NCBI GenBank assembly: GCA_947624245.1
Contig: CANQJL010000015.1
Span: 1-61,251 of the forward strand
DNA length: 61,251 bases
Direction of reading: 5' to 3'
From: an uncultured Acetatifactor sp.
GTDB lineage: Bacteria; Bacillota; Clostridia; Lachnospirales; Lachnospiraceae
The translations under genes and the position numbers were made by a program. The notes under the pieces were generated by a model that worked only from the letters and a program-made list of their open reading frames with translations, did not search any database and had not been told where the DNA came from. Below are positions 26,874-34,557 of this stretch, piece by piece (positions within the stretch are counted from its first letter, which is position 1; every line of letters starts with the position of its first letter).

Positions 26874-27416
26874 GTGGATTATATAGGGTTAAGTAAAGAA
26901 ATTTCATATGCACTTCGTCATGCACCATGGGAATATGAATTGGAAATGGACGAAGAAGGATGGGTTCCGGTTGAACAGCTTTTAGAGGCATTGCATAGAA
27001 CCGTGAAATGGAGCAACATCTGTGAAGCAGATTTGAATGAGATGATTGAAAAATCGGAGAAGAAACGCCATGAACTTGCAGAGGGGAGAATCAGGGCATT
27101 TTATGGACATTCAATACCAATGAAAATTTTAAAAGAAGAAAAGATGCCACCAGATGTTTTGTATCATGGTACAGCAAGGCGTTTTTTAGAATCAATCAAT
27201 GAAAATGGTTTATTACCTCAGAGCAGGCAATATGTTCATTTATCACAGGACATTGAAACTGCTGAAAATGTGGGAAAGCGCCATGATGATAAGCCATGCA
27301 TATTAATCATTGATGCAAAAACTGCATGGAATGACGGAATAAAATTTTACTTTGGCAATGAAAAAGTATGGCTGGCAGATGCAATACCCAGTAGATACAT
27401 CAGAAAAATGCAATAA
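26874..27416 (+). CDS. kptA: RNA 2'-phosphotransferase, Tpt1/KptA family
   Basis: A 180-residue protein with the family's order of motifs: LRHAP near the N-terminus, RIRAFYGHS, LYHGTARR, and VHLSQDIETAENVGKR. Tpt1/KptA enzymes move an internal RNA 2'-phosphate to NAD+, forming ADP-ribose 1'',2''-cyclic phosphate. Bacteria lack the eukaryotic tRNA splicing substrate, so the role is unclear; RNA repair or nucleic-acid ADP-ribosylation are proposals for the family. The start is GTG 26874 with GGAAGTGG upstream. It lies inside an AT-rich island of small accessory genes. Confidence 0.85.
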   Translation: MDYIGLSKEISYALRHAPWEYELEMDEEGWVPVEQLLEALHRTVKWSNICEADLNEMIEKSEKKRHELAEGRIRAFYGHSIPMKILKEEKMPPDVLYHGTARRFLESINENGLLPQSRQYVHLSQDIETAENVGKRHDDKPCILIIDAKTAWNDGIKFYFGNEKVWLADAIPSRYIRKMQ

Positions 27417-27461
27417 TTTGATAAAAGAGAAGGAGAATTTAGGATAGGAGAATATGATAAA

Positions 27462-27725
27462 ATGTCGATCATGGAGAATTGCAGAGCACAAAATCTGATA
27501 TTACAAAGAAAAGTTCAAGAAGAAATAGAAAATGTCAAACAAGGAAAAAGCAAAAGGAGCATTGTACAGCTGCAAACTATATTAAATGAGCTAAAGAATG
27601 CAGAAAATGTGCAAGGCTTCATTTTTAGTTTTCCGAGAATAATAATTGATTCATGGGATTATTCTGATAAGTTAGGAAGGGAATTAATGGAGTATACAGA
27701 CTTATACAAAAAATGGAAATTATAA
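27462..27725 (+). CDS. Hypothetical 87-residue protein
   Basis: A small soluble protein, helical in its first half (LILQRKVQEEIENVKQGKSK), then a short FIFSFPRIIIDSWD strand pair and an acidic/aromatic end. AGGAG lies about 14 bases before the ATG, a loose spacing; the start may be a few codons further in. The position after KptA and the AT-rich composition suggest an accessory role. I do not recognise the family. Confidence 0.55.
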   Translation: MSIMENCRAQNLILQRKVQEEIENVKQGKSKRSIVQLQTILNELKNAENVQGFIFSFPRIIIDSWDYSDKLGRELMEYTDLYKKWKL

Positions 27726-27829
27726 TCCAATATTAACATTGAATGAGTGTATTGTACTGTTGATATTTTACATATTTGATACTGCTTATACGGTAAAAAA
27801 GATCCATCTGCCAGGCAGGAGGTATTGGT

Positions 27830-28090
27830 TTGGAAAATAAAACTATTGCAGTAAAATCAAGAAAGAATAATTACACATATATGATGCATGAGAATAGTAT
27901 TGTTGCCAGTGGTGCAGATAAAGAATATACGATAGAACTGCCACACAAAGATAATATTTTGTGTTTTTATGATATGTATTATGTTGACAACGATTTAGTG
28001 GTAATCATAGCAGCCAGAGGAAGTTACGACATCAGATATGAATTAGACGAGCAGAACTTAATTTTAAAAGAAATCGCATATACAAAATAA
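27830..28090 (+). CDS. Hypothetical 86-residue beta-rich protein
   Basis: A TTG start at 27830 lies 7 bases after AGGAGG, a convincing arrangement although TTG is rare. The sequence alternates short hydrophobic strands (TIAVKSR, YTYMMHENSIVAS, LVVIIAARGSYDI) and looks like a small beta-sheet protein. No family recognised. The 104 bases before it hold no clear gene. Confidence 0.55.
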   Translation: MENKTIAVKSRKNNYTYMMHENSIVASGADKEYTIELPHKDNILCFYDMYYVDNDLVVIIAARGSYDIRYELDEQNLILKEIAYTK

Positions 28091-28190
28091 ATGATTAAAA
28101 AAATAGTAACGTGATATAATGAAAGGGTGATTGCTTTGGCTTGCGCTTTAGACACTAACCAATATTGAAACAGTGAAGGGAGAGGACACA

Positions 28191-28697
28191 ATGAGAACAG
28201 TACCGGAAAACAACAGTTTAAAAGCAGAGATCAAAAAGCTATTGGCGCTATGTAACAAAGATGAGAAAAAGGGCGAGAGAAGAAATTATTTCAATGAACC
28301 TGTTGCCGAGGAAGAAATGACAAATTGGGAGGAGAAGAACGGAGCAAAAATACCGGAATCGTATAAAGAGTGGCTCAGATTTTCGGGGAAATGCCGTATA
28401 GCAGGCAATACGGCAACATTCTGGGGCCCAAGTGAATTTCATTCCGACTATGTGCCGGAAGGCTTGGTCGTGATCGGAGAAATGATTGGCGACGGAGAGG
28501 TCGTGTGCTTTTCAAAGAAGGAAGGCATTTTTGCACGGGTATCCGAAGGAAACACAGAGGAGTTTGACGATTTCAGGGGTATTCTCAAGAAGATAATAAA
28601 ATTGATGGACGATAAACCTATCTTATCGGACGAAAGATATTTGGAATTGATGCAGAAGCGCAGAGAGAAGGAGAGGGAGAAAAATAATAATGCATAA
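28191..28697 (+). CDS. SMI1/KNR4 (SUKH)-type protein
   Basis: A 168-residue protein started at ATG 28191 (GGGAGAGG upstream; a GTG six codons earlier is possible). It contains the SUKH hallmark region: EEEMTNWEEKNGAKIPESYKEWLRFSG, then a proline-bordered strand and VVIGEMIGDGEVVCF. Such proteins are frequent immunity or scaffold components next to toxins. It is the second of this superfamily within 2 kb, not closely similar to the first. TATAAT occurs at 28114-28119 but no good -35. Confidence 0.75.
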   Translation: MRTVPENNSLKAEIKKLLALCNKDEKKGERRNYFNEPVAEEEMTNWEEKNGAKIPESYKEWLRFSGKCRIAGNTATFWGPSEFHSDYVPEGLVVIGEMIGDGEVVCFSKKEGIFARVSEGNTEEFDDFRGILKKIIKLMDDKPILSDERYLELMQKRREKEREKNNNA

Positions 28698-28738
28698 TCG
28701 GTCGAAAAATAAAAGTTTATGCATTTGAGTGCAAAAAA

Positions 28739-29473
28739 ATGAAAAAAGACAACACAATTGACATGAGCCGATATCGGTATTGTCCGGAGGACAAGAGAAA
28801 GCTGGAGCTTGACGCCATCTTCTTTGAGATGAAGGATTTTCGGGCATGGTACATTATTTCTATCCCCGTCTGGGCACTGTGGGGCATTATTACGGCCGCT
28901 GTTTTGGCGGTCTATCTGACGGAGGGCGCAACGGCAGCAGAGTGGGCCGTGGGGCTTGCGATTATTTTCGGCTTATTTTTGATTTTGCTGGGAAGCATTC
29001 CTTTTATAAAGTACATGGCCAAAAAGCCGGACCGGTATCTGAAAGAACGCCTCCTTGCGAATGCAAATACATATCTGTCGGAACCTTTTGTGCAGTCTCA
29101 TATTGGGGAGGATTATTTGGAACAGATACAGGCAGACCTGTCGAAAGGTCTGCGTTTCCTGAAGAAGCACAATCTGGTCATTTCAGAACAATACATTTTC
29201 GGTTCCGTAAAGGAGCAGGGACTTGATCCCGTTGCAATACCTAAAGAGCAGATTCAGGAGATCGCGTATGCGATATATAATCGGCCGTTTCATACATATG
29301 GAATGGGGATTCATTCGGCGATGGTATTGCGGCAGGAATTTTATTTCCGCTTAAAGAACGGTAAGGAGATCAAGGTGTATGTGAACGATCGAAACCACCC
29401 TGCGCTGGCGCTGAGCGCCCTGCAGGAGTGCGGAATCAAAATGACCGACGTGTCGAAAACAATTATACGGTAG
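28739..29473 (+). CDS. Membrane protein with two transmembrane segments
   Basis: A 244-residue protein with a soluble N-terminal 35 residues, two membrane segments (about 40-62 and 68-92), and a 150-residue cytoplasmic domain ending in a beta-rich part (YFRLKNGKEIKVYVNDR) of the kind seen in YcxB/PH-like proteins. No function can be assigned. The last 12 codons take part in a 36-bp duplication with a 63-base period just beyond the stop. It is followed by a terminator. Confidence 0.65.
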   Translation: MKKDNTIDMSRYRYCPEDKRKLELDAIFFEMKDFRAWYIISIPVWALWGIITAAVLAVYLTEGATAAEWAVGLAIIFGLFLILLGSIPFIKYMAKKPDRYLKERLLANANTYLSEPFVQSHIGEDYLEQIQADLSKGLRFLKKHNLVISEQYIFGSVKEQGLDPVAIPKEQIQEIAYAIYNRPFHTYGMGIHSAMVLRQEFYFRLKNGKEIKVYVNDRNHPALALSALQECGIKMTDVSKTIIR

Positions 29474-29520
29474 ATCAGTTCAAGGCAGGAGTGCGGAATC
29501 AAAATGATCGATGTGTCGAA
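29422..29520 (+). repeat. 36-bp direct repeat, 63-bp period, at the gene end
   Basis: 29422-29457 and 29485-29520 share 34 of 36 bases (GCAGGAGTGCGGAATCAAAA at the start). The first copy encodes the C-terminal CGIKMTDVS segment of the membrane protein; the second lies after its stop. Confidence 0.92.
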
Positions 29521-29581
29521 GGAGAGAAAAGAGAGAGCGTGAGGGAGCGGGCGAAGCGCTCAAGGTGCAGGAGCAAATGGC

Positions 29582-29618
29582 AAGCGGTAAGGAGAAATCC
29601 TTGCCGCTTACTTTTTTT
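29582..29618 (+). terminator. Terminator before the phosphate regulon
   Basis: AAGCGGTAAGGA pairs with TCCTTGCCGCTT around a GAAA tetraloop, one wobble, and seven T follow two bases later. Confidence 0.92.
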
Positions 29619-29623
29619 GAAAC

Positions 29624-29640
29624 TTTACATCAATTTTACA
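29624..29640 (+). promoter_or_regulatory. PhoP half-sites (Pho box) upstream of pstS
   Basis: TTTACA at 29624-29629 and 29635-29640, separated by five bases, an 11-base period as in Firmicutes PhoP boxes (TT[ATC]A[CT]A). It lies about 85 bases before pstS. A -10 element is not clear; TATATA at 29675-29680 is a weak candidate. Confidence 0.65.
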
Positions 29641-29723
29641 TGGACACGATAACGGATTTGATGTTTCGGAACCAATATATAACTGTACCCAAAAGGGAAA
29701 GAAAAGCAAAGGAGAATTTTAAG

Positions 29724-30533
29724 ATGAAGAAAATTTTGACATTAGCTCTCGCCGCTGTTCTGGCGGTATCGGTGCTTGCAGGCTGCTCGTCGCAGCAAAA
29801 GGGCGGAAATGTTTCCACCGACGGCTCTACCTCGATGGAAGAAGTGATCGGCGTTCTGGGAGAGGCATTTCAGGAAAAGTACAGCGGGTTGACTTTTACC
29901 TATAATCCCACGGGTTCCGGCTCAGGGATTCAGGCCGTCAAGGAGGGGCGCTGCGACATCGGCCTTTCCAGCCGCAGTCTGAAGGAAGAAGAGAAGGCAG
30001 ACGGCCTTAAGGAAACCGTTCTTGCAAGTGACGGAATTGCCGTGATCGTGAATCCGAAAAACAAAGTGAGTGACCTCGATGTAGAGACGATTGCAAAAAT
30101 CTATACGGGGGAGATCACAAACTGGTCTGAGGTCGGTGGAAATGATGCCGAGATCGTCGTGATCGGGCGCGAAGCAGGTAGCGGAACAAGGGACGGCTTT
30201 GAATCCATTACAGGTACGGAGGACGCCTGCAAGTATCGTCAGGAGCTTACATCGACCGGCGATGTGATTACTACGGTATCCCAAAATCCGGACGCAATCG
30301 GATATGCCTCACTCGCCGCTGTAAACGACGGGGTAAAGGCTCTTTCCGTAGGCGGTGTTTCGCCCAGCGAAGCGACGGTCAAAGACGGAAGCTATAGTAT
30401 TCAGCGTCCTTTCGTGCTGGTCACAAAGGAAGGCGCGGAGCTTTCCGATGCGGCGCAGAAATTCTTTGACTTTGTGACATCGGACGAAGCGGCGCCCTTT
30501 ATCTCACAGGCCGGCGCAGTACCGGTAAATTAA
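29724..30533 (+). CDS. pstS: Phosphate ABC transporter substrate-binding lipoprotein PstS
   Basis: A 269-residue lipoprotein (signal peptide with lipobox LAGC, Cys near residue 20) that captures phosphate outside the cell. Phosphate-ligand segments are visible: DGSTSMEE, SGSGIQAV, and GREAGSGTRDGFE. ATG 29724 follows AAAGGAG; the frame is open upstream to 29511 but that covers the terminator and Pho box. First gene of pstSCAB-phoU. Confidence 0.94.
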   Translation: MKKILTLALAAVLAVSVLAGCSSQQKGGNVSTDGSTSMEEVIGVLGEAFQEKYSGLTFTYNPTGSGSGIQAVKEGRCDIGLSSRSLKEEEKADGLKETVLASDGIAVIVNPKNKVSDLDVETIAKIYTGEITNWSEVGGNDAEIVVIGREAGSGTRDGFESITGTEDACKYRQELTSTGDVITTVSQNPDAIGYASLAAVNDGVKALSVGGVSPSEATVKDGSYSIQRPFVLVTKEGAELSDAAQKFFDFVTSDEAAPFISQAGAVPVN

Positions 30534-30557
30534 CCCTCGCGGCAGTAAAAGGACATT

Positions 30558-30585
30558 GACCGGTGGCGCTCAATCACCGCCGGTC
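30558..30585 (+). promoter_or_regulatory. Stem-loop between pstS and pstC
   Basis: GACCGGTGG pairs with CACCGCCGGTC around a short loop. The following T-run is weak. Such hairpins often protect the upstream pstS message or partly end transcription, giving more binding protein than permease; that role is inferred. Confidence 0.6.
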
Positions 30586-30608
30586 TTTCCGAAAGTAAGG
30601 AGCGCGAA

Positions 30609-31475
30609 ATGAGAAAGCAAAAAGCGTTTGAGGATTTCGTTCACGGAATATTTCTGATTCTTGGTCTGGTCACGGTGGGCTGTGTGCTGCTGATCACGCT
30701 TTATCTGGTTATCGCAGGAATTCCCGCGATTCGCAAAATCGGTATTTTGGATTTTCTGTGCGGCACAAAGTGGGCTTCCACCGCAAAAGAACCGTCCTAC
30801 GGGATACTGCCGTTCATTCTGACAAGCGTTTACGGCACGGCGGGTGCAATCCTGATCGGCGTACCAATCGGTTTTTTGACCTCGGTCTATCTGGCAAAGC
30901 TCGCCCCTGCCAAGATCAGGACGGTCGTATCGGGAGCGGTCAGTCTTTTGGCAGGGATTCCGTCTGTTGTCTATGGCCTTATCGGAATGATGGTGCTTGT
31001 CCCCGGTATCCGAGGGCTGTTCCGTGTTCCGGACGGAGCAAGCCTCCTGGCTGCAATTATTGTGCTGGCGATTATGATTCTGCCCTCTATTATCAATGTC
31101 TCGATCACGGCTTTAGAGGCCGTGCCGAAGGAATATGAAGATGCTTCGCTGGCACTTGGCGCCACGCCTGTGGAAACTTATTTTAAGGTTTCGGTTCCCG
31201 CGGCGAAAAGCGGGATCGCCGCAGCGGTGGTGCTGGGGGTTGGGCGAGCGATCGGTGAGGCGATGGCCGTTATGATGGTGTCCGGCAATGCGCCGAATCT
31301 GCCAAAGCTATTCGGGAGCGTCCGCTTTCTGACCACGGCGGTGGCAAGCGAAATGTCCTATTCCGGCGGCCTCCAGCGACAGGCACTCTTCTCGATTGCG
31401 CTGGTACTGTTCCTGTTCATTATGCTGATCAATGCGGCGCTGAATTTCTTTTTGAAGCGCAGTAAGGAGGAATGA
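30609..31475 (+). CDS. pstC: Phosphate ABC transporter permease PstC
   Basis: A 288-residue permease with about six membrane segments and the ABC coupling loop EYEDASLALGATPVETYFKV followed by GRAIGEAMAV. Typical PstC length. AAGTAAGGAG precedes the ATG. It pairs with PstA, whose start lies 4 bases after its stop. Confidence 0.93.
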   Translation: MRKQKAFEDFVHGIFLILGLVTVGCVLLITLYLVIAGIPAIRKIGILDFLCGTKWASTAKEPSYGILPFILTSVYGTAGAILIGVPIGFLTSVYLAKLAPAKIRTVVSGAVSLLAGIPSVVYGLIGMMVLVPGIRGLFRVPDGASLLAAIIVLAIMILPSIINVSITALEAVPKEYEDASLALGATPVETYFKVSVPAAKSGIAAAVVLGVGRAIGEAMAVMMVSGNAPNLPKLFGSVRFLTTAVASEMSYSGGLQRQALFSIALVLFLFIMLINAALNFFLKRSKEE

Positions 31476-31479
31476 AGCG

Positions 31480-32340
31480 GTGAACGGTCAGATTGGTATA
31501 AGGCGGAAAATAAAAATCGGTTTATTGCGGGCGGCGTGCGGGCTTTGTGCCGTTTTCACCTGTTCCCTTACGCTGTTTCTCCTGGTCTATGTACTTGTGA
31601 AGGGGATTCCGAATATCTCATGGGAGCTGCTGTCCACAAAGCCGAGTTATCTTTCCGGTAAAATCGGTATCCTGCCGGATATTCTGAATACGGTCTATAT
31701 GATTGCGGCAACGCTTGTCTTTGTGCTGCCGCTGGGCGTGGGAGCGGCGGTCTATCTCACGGAATATGCGAAAAATAAGAGAGTAGTCGCCGCGATTGAA
31801 TACGCAGCCGAGACGCTTTCCGGAATCCCGTCCATTATTTACGGTCTGGTGGGTATGCTGTTCTTTTGTCAGTTCCTGAATATGCAGACCTCTCTTCTGG
31901 CAGGCGCATTGACGCTCGTGATCATGAATCTGCCGACCGTTATGCGCACAACGCAGGAAAGTCTGAAAACGGTGCCGCAGTCCTACAGGGAGGGAGCCTT
32001 CGGACTGGGAGCCGGGAAATGGCGTGTGATACGCACGGTCGTTCTGCCGGGCTGCATAGACGGCATCGTCACGGGCTGTATCCTGTCTGTGGGGCGTATT
32101 CTCGGGGAATCGGCGGCGCTCTTGTTTACGGCGGGATTTGCTCATGCACTAAACGGATTTTTGAAAGGACTTGGAAGCGCCGGGGCAACGCTGACCGTCT
32201 CCCTTTATGTCTATGCGAAGGAGCAGGGCGAGTTTGGTGTAGCTTTTGCGATTGCAGCCATTTTGATGATACTTACACTTCTCGTAAATCTCCTTGCTGC
32301 GCTCGCAGGGCGCTGGTTCAAAAGGAGGCAGAAACTATGA
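31480..32340 (+). CDS. pstA: Phosphate ABC transporter permease PstA
   Basis: A 286-residue permease starting at GTG 31480, nine bases after AAGGAGG. Six membrane segments, and the coupling segment [20 protein letters not shown] then [10 protein letters not shown]. The stop overlaps the pstB start (ATGA). Confidence 0.93.
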   Translation: MNGQIGIRRKIKIGLLRAACGLCAVFTCSLTLFLLVYVLVKGIPNISWELLSTKPSYLSGKIGILPDILNTVYMIAATLVFVLPLGVGAAVYLTEYAKNKRVVAAIEYAAETLSGIPSIIYGLVGMLFFCQFLNMQTSLLAGALTLVIMNLPTVMRTTQESLKTVPQSYREGAFGLGAGKWRVIRTVVLPGCIDGIVTGCILSVGRILGESAALLFTAGFAHALNGFLKGLGSAGATLTVSLYVYAKEQGEFGVAFAIAAILMILTLLVNLLAALAGRWFKRRQKL

Positions 32341-33092
32341 GCGATATTATTACGGTTCGGGACTTAAATCTTTGGTACGGCAGCGTACAGGCGCTCCACC
32401 ATGTCAATCTGAATATTCCGGAAAAGGCGATCACGGCGCTGATCGGTCCGTCCGGCTGCGGGAAATCCACCTTTTTGAAAACGCTGGATCGAATGAACGA
32501 CCTGATCCCCGGCGTGAAAATAACAGGAGAGGTCTTCTACAGGGGAAACGATATTTTTGCGCCCGGCGTAGATGTGGGTAATCTGCGAAAGGAAATCGGT
32601 ATGGTCTTTCAGAAGCCGAACCCGTTCCCTATGTCGGTCTATGACAACATCGCCTACGGGCCCCGCACCCATGGAATCCGCGCCAAAGCAAAGCTGGACG
32701 ATATTGTAGAAAGGTCACTGCGGGACGCGGCCATTTGGGACGAAGTAAAGGGAAGGCTTAAAAAGAACGCGCTGGGGCTTTCCGGCGGGCAGCAGCAGCG
32801 CCTTTGTATCGCCCGTGCGCTGGCAGTGGAGCCGGAGGTCCTTTTAATGGACGAACCGACCTCGGCGCTGGACCCAATCTCGACCTCAAAGATCGAGGAA
32901 CTGGCGATGACGCTGAAAGAAAAGTACACGATCATCATTGTCACCCACAATATGCAGCAGGCGGTACGCATTTCGAATCGGACGGCGTTTTTCCTTTTGG
33001 GGGAGCTCATCGAGTACGGGGATACGGAAACGATCTTCGCAGGCCCCGCCGACCGCCGCACCGAGGATTATATCACAGGGAGGTTTGGATAA
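32337..33092 (+). CDS. pstB: Phosphate ABC transporter ATPase PstB
   Basis: A 251-residue ATPase with Walker [10 protein letters not shown], signature LSGGQQQR, Walker [14 protein letters not shown] and the switch His in VTHNMQQA. It powers phosphate import with PstCA. It overlaps pstA (ATGA) and phoU (TAATG), so the operon is translationally coupled. Confidence 0.96.
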   Translation: MSDIITVRDLNLWYGSVQALHHVNLNIPEKAITALIGPSGCGKSTFLKTLDRMNDLIPGVKITGEVFYRGNDIFAPGVDVGNLRKEIGMVFQKPNPFPMSVYDNIAYGPRTHGIRAKAKLDDIVERSLRDAAIWDEVKGRLKKNALGLSGGQQQRLCIARALAVEPEVLLMDEPTSALDPISTSKIEELAMTLKEKYTIIIVTHNMQQAVRISNRTAFFLLGELIEYGDTETIFAGPADRRTEDYITGRFG

Positions 33093-33751
33093 TGAGAACG
33101 CGATTTGACGAACAGCTTAATACGCTGGGACAGGAGCTCATCAAGATGGGAGCGCTGTGCGAAGAAGTGATTTCTCTGGCGGCTTCCGCCCTCATCGAGA
33201 AGGACGATGCGCTGGCGGCGAAGATCGCGCCGCTCGCTCAGACAATAGACGAAAGGGAACGGCAGATTGAATCCATGTGCCTGCGGCTTTTGCTGCAGCA
33301 GCAGCCGGTGGCGCGGGATCTGCGGCAAATATCGGCCGCTTTAAAGATGATAACGGATATGGAACGGATTGGGGATCAGGCGGAGGATATTGCGGAAATT
33401 CTGCCGTTTCTGAATGACAGAACGCTGCCCGAGCATATCAAAATTCGGGAAATGGCAAAGGGAGCCTCTAAAATGGTGACGGATAGTGTGGACGCCTATG
33501 TGAAGCAGGATACTTCCATAGCCGAGGCGGTCATTGCTTCCGATGACATTGTGGACGATTACTTTATTGACGTGAAAAGCAGTCTGATCTCTCTGATCGC
33601 ACAAAATCCTACCGAGGGTGAGTATGCCCTTGACCTTTTGATGGTGGCGAAATATTTTGAGCGGATCGGAGATCACGCCACGAACATCGCCGGCTGGGTG
33701 CTGTTTTCCGTGACCGGAGAAAAGAGCATAAAGCCGCCGAGAAAAGCATAA
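33092..33751 (+). CDS. phoU: Phosphate signalling protein PhoU
   Basis: A 219-residue all-helical protein with two repeats of the PhoU metal-binding motif: ALKMITDMERIGDQAEDI (about 88-105) and VAKYFERIGDHATNI (about 191-205). PhoU passes the transport state of PstB to the PhoR kinase and represses the regulon when phosphate is high. Last gene before the phoP promoter. Confidence 0.94.
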   Translation: MRTRFDEQLNTLGQELIKMGALCEEVISLAASALIEKDDALAAKIAPLAQTIDERERQIESMCLRLLLQQQPVARDLRQISAALKMITDMERIGDQAEDIAEILPFLNDRTLPEHIKIREMAKGASKMVTDSVDAYVKQDTSIAEAVIASDDIVDDYFIDVKSSLISLIAQNPTEGEYALDLLMVAKYFERIGDHATNIAGWVLFSVTGEKSIKPPRKA

Positions 33752-33780
33752 AGCAGGAGGAACATAAAGCAGCAGCCGGA

Positions 33781-33808
33781 TTGAAAAAGTGCAAAATTAT
33801 GCTATAAT
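33781..33808 (+). promoter_or_regulatory. Promoter of phoPR
   Basis: TTGAAA at 33781-33786, a 16-base spacer, and the perfect TATAAT at 33803-33808. It allows the two-component genes to be transcribed independently of pst. Confidence 0.75.
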
Positions 33809-33870
33809 AACATCGGTTTTTGCAGGCAGTTTTTTGCCCGGCATTTCTCCCCAAAAGGAAGGTGGAACGC

Positions 33871-34557
33871 ATGATATTCTGTGTAGAAGACGATAACGGA
33901 ATCCGTGATTTAATGATATATGCCCTGAATGCCGCAGGCTTTGAGGCAAGAGGCTTTTCGGACGCGGCGTCGTTCCTTGAGGCGCTTCGCGAGGAAAGAC
34001 CGGAGCTGATACTTCTTGATATCATGCTTCCCGGCGAGGACGGCATCAGTATTTTGAAACGGCTTCGGTCAGACGGAAATTCGGTGCCGGTCATCATGGC
34101 TACTGCAAAAGGAACCGAGTATGATAAGGTGATCGGGCTTGATCTCGGTGCGGACGATTATCTTGCGAAGCCCTTCGGCATGATGGAAATGGTGTCCCGT
34201 GTAAAAGCGGTACTTCGCCGCACATCGCAGTCCTCCCAAAGTGAGCTGTTATTACACGGCGGAATACAGATGGACACGGCAATGCACAGGGTGCTCGTCG
34301 ATGGGGAACAGGTAGAGCTTACCTTTAAAGAATACGAGCTGCTCCGAAAATTTATGGAAAATCCCGGGCGGGTGTTTACCCGCGACCAGCTTCTCACAAG
34401 CATATGGGGCGACGCTTACATAGGGGAGACCCGCACGGTGGACGTCCATATCGGTACGCTTCGGAGCAAGTTGGGACGCTGCGGCGACTGCATTGAAACC
34501 GTACGGGGCGTCGGTTATCGGCTGGGAACACATGTCGGAAGGGGGAGTGATACATGA
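33871..34557 (+). CDS. phoP: Response regulator PhoP/PhoB (OmpR family)
   Basis: A 228-residue regulator. The receiver domain has acidic Glu/Asp in VEDDN, phosphorylation site Asp50 in LILLDIMLPGEDG, Thr in MATAKG and Lys in LAKPFG. The C-terminal winged helix (about 130-225) has FKEYELLRKFMENPGRVFTR and the DVHIGTLRSKLG recognition segment. The start at ATG 33871 follows AAGGAAGG; the frame is open further upstream to 33820. Context next to pst makes the phosphate regulator role very likely. It overlaps phoR (ATGA). Confidence 0.9.
   Translation: MIFCVEDDNGIRDLMIYALNAAGFEARGFSDAASFLEALREERPELILLDIMLPGEDGISILKRLRSDGNSVPVIMATAKGTEYDKVIGLDLGADDYLAKPFGMMEMVSRVKAVLRRTSQSSQSELLLHGGIQMDTAMHRVLVDGEQVELTFKEYELLRKFMENPGRVFTRDQLLTSIWGDAYIGETRTVDVHIGTLRSKLGRCGDCIETVRGVGYRLGTHVGRGSDT

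Noticed and set aside
27726..27829. Possible short gene in the gap between two small hypothetical genes
   Set aside because: An open frame exists but has no start with a ribosome site and no recognisable protein features.
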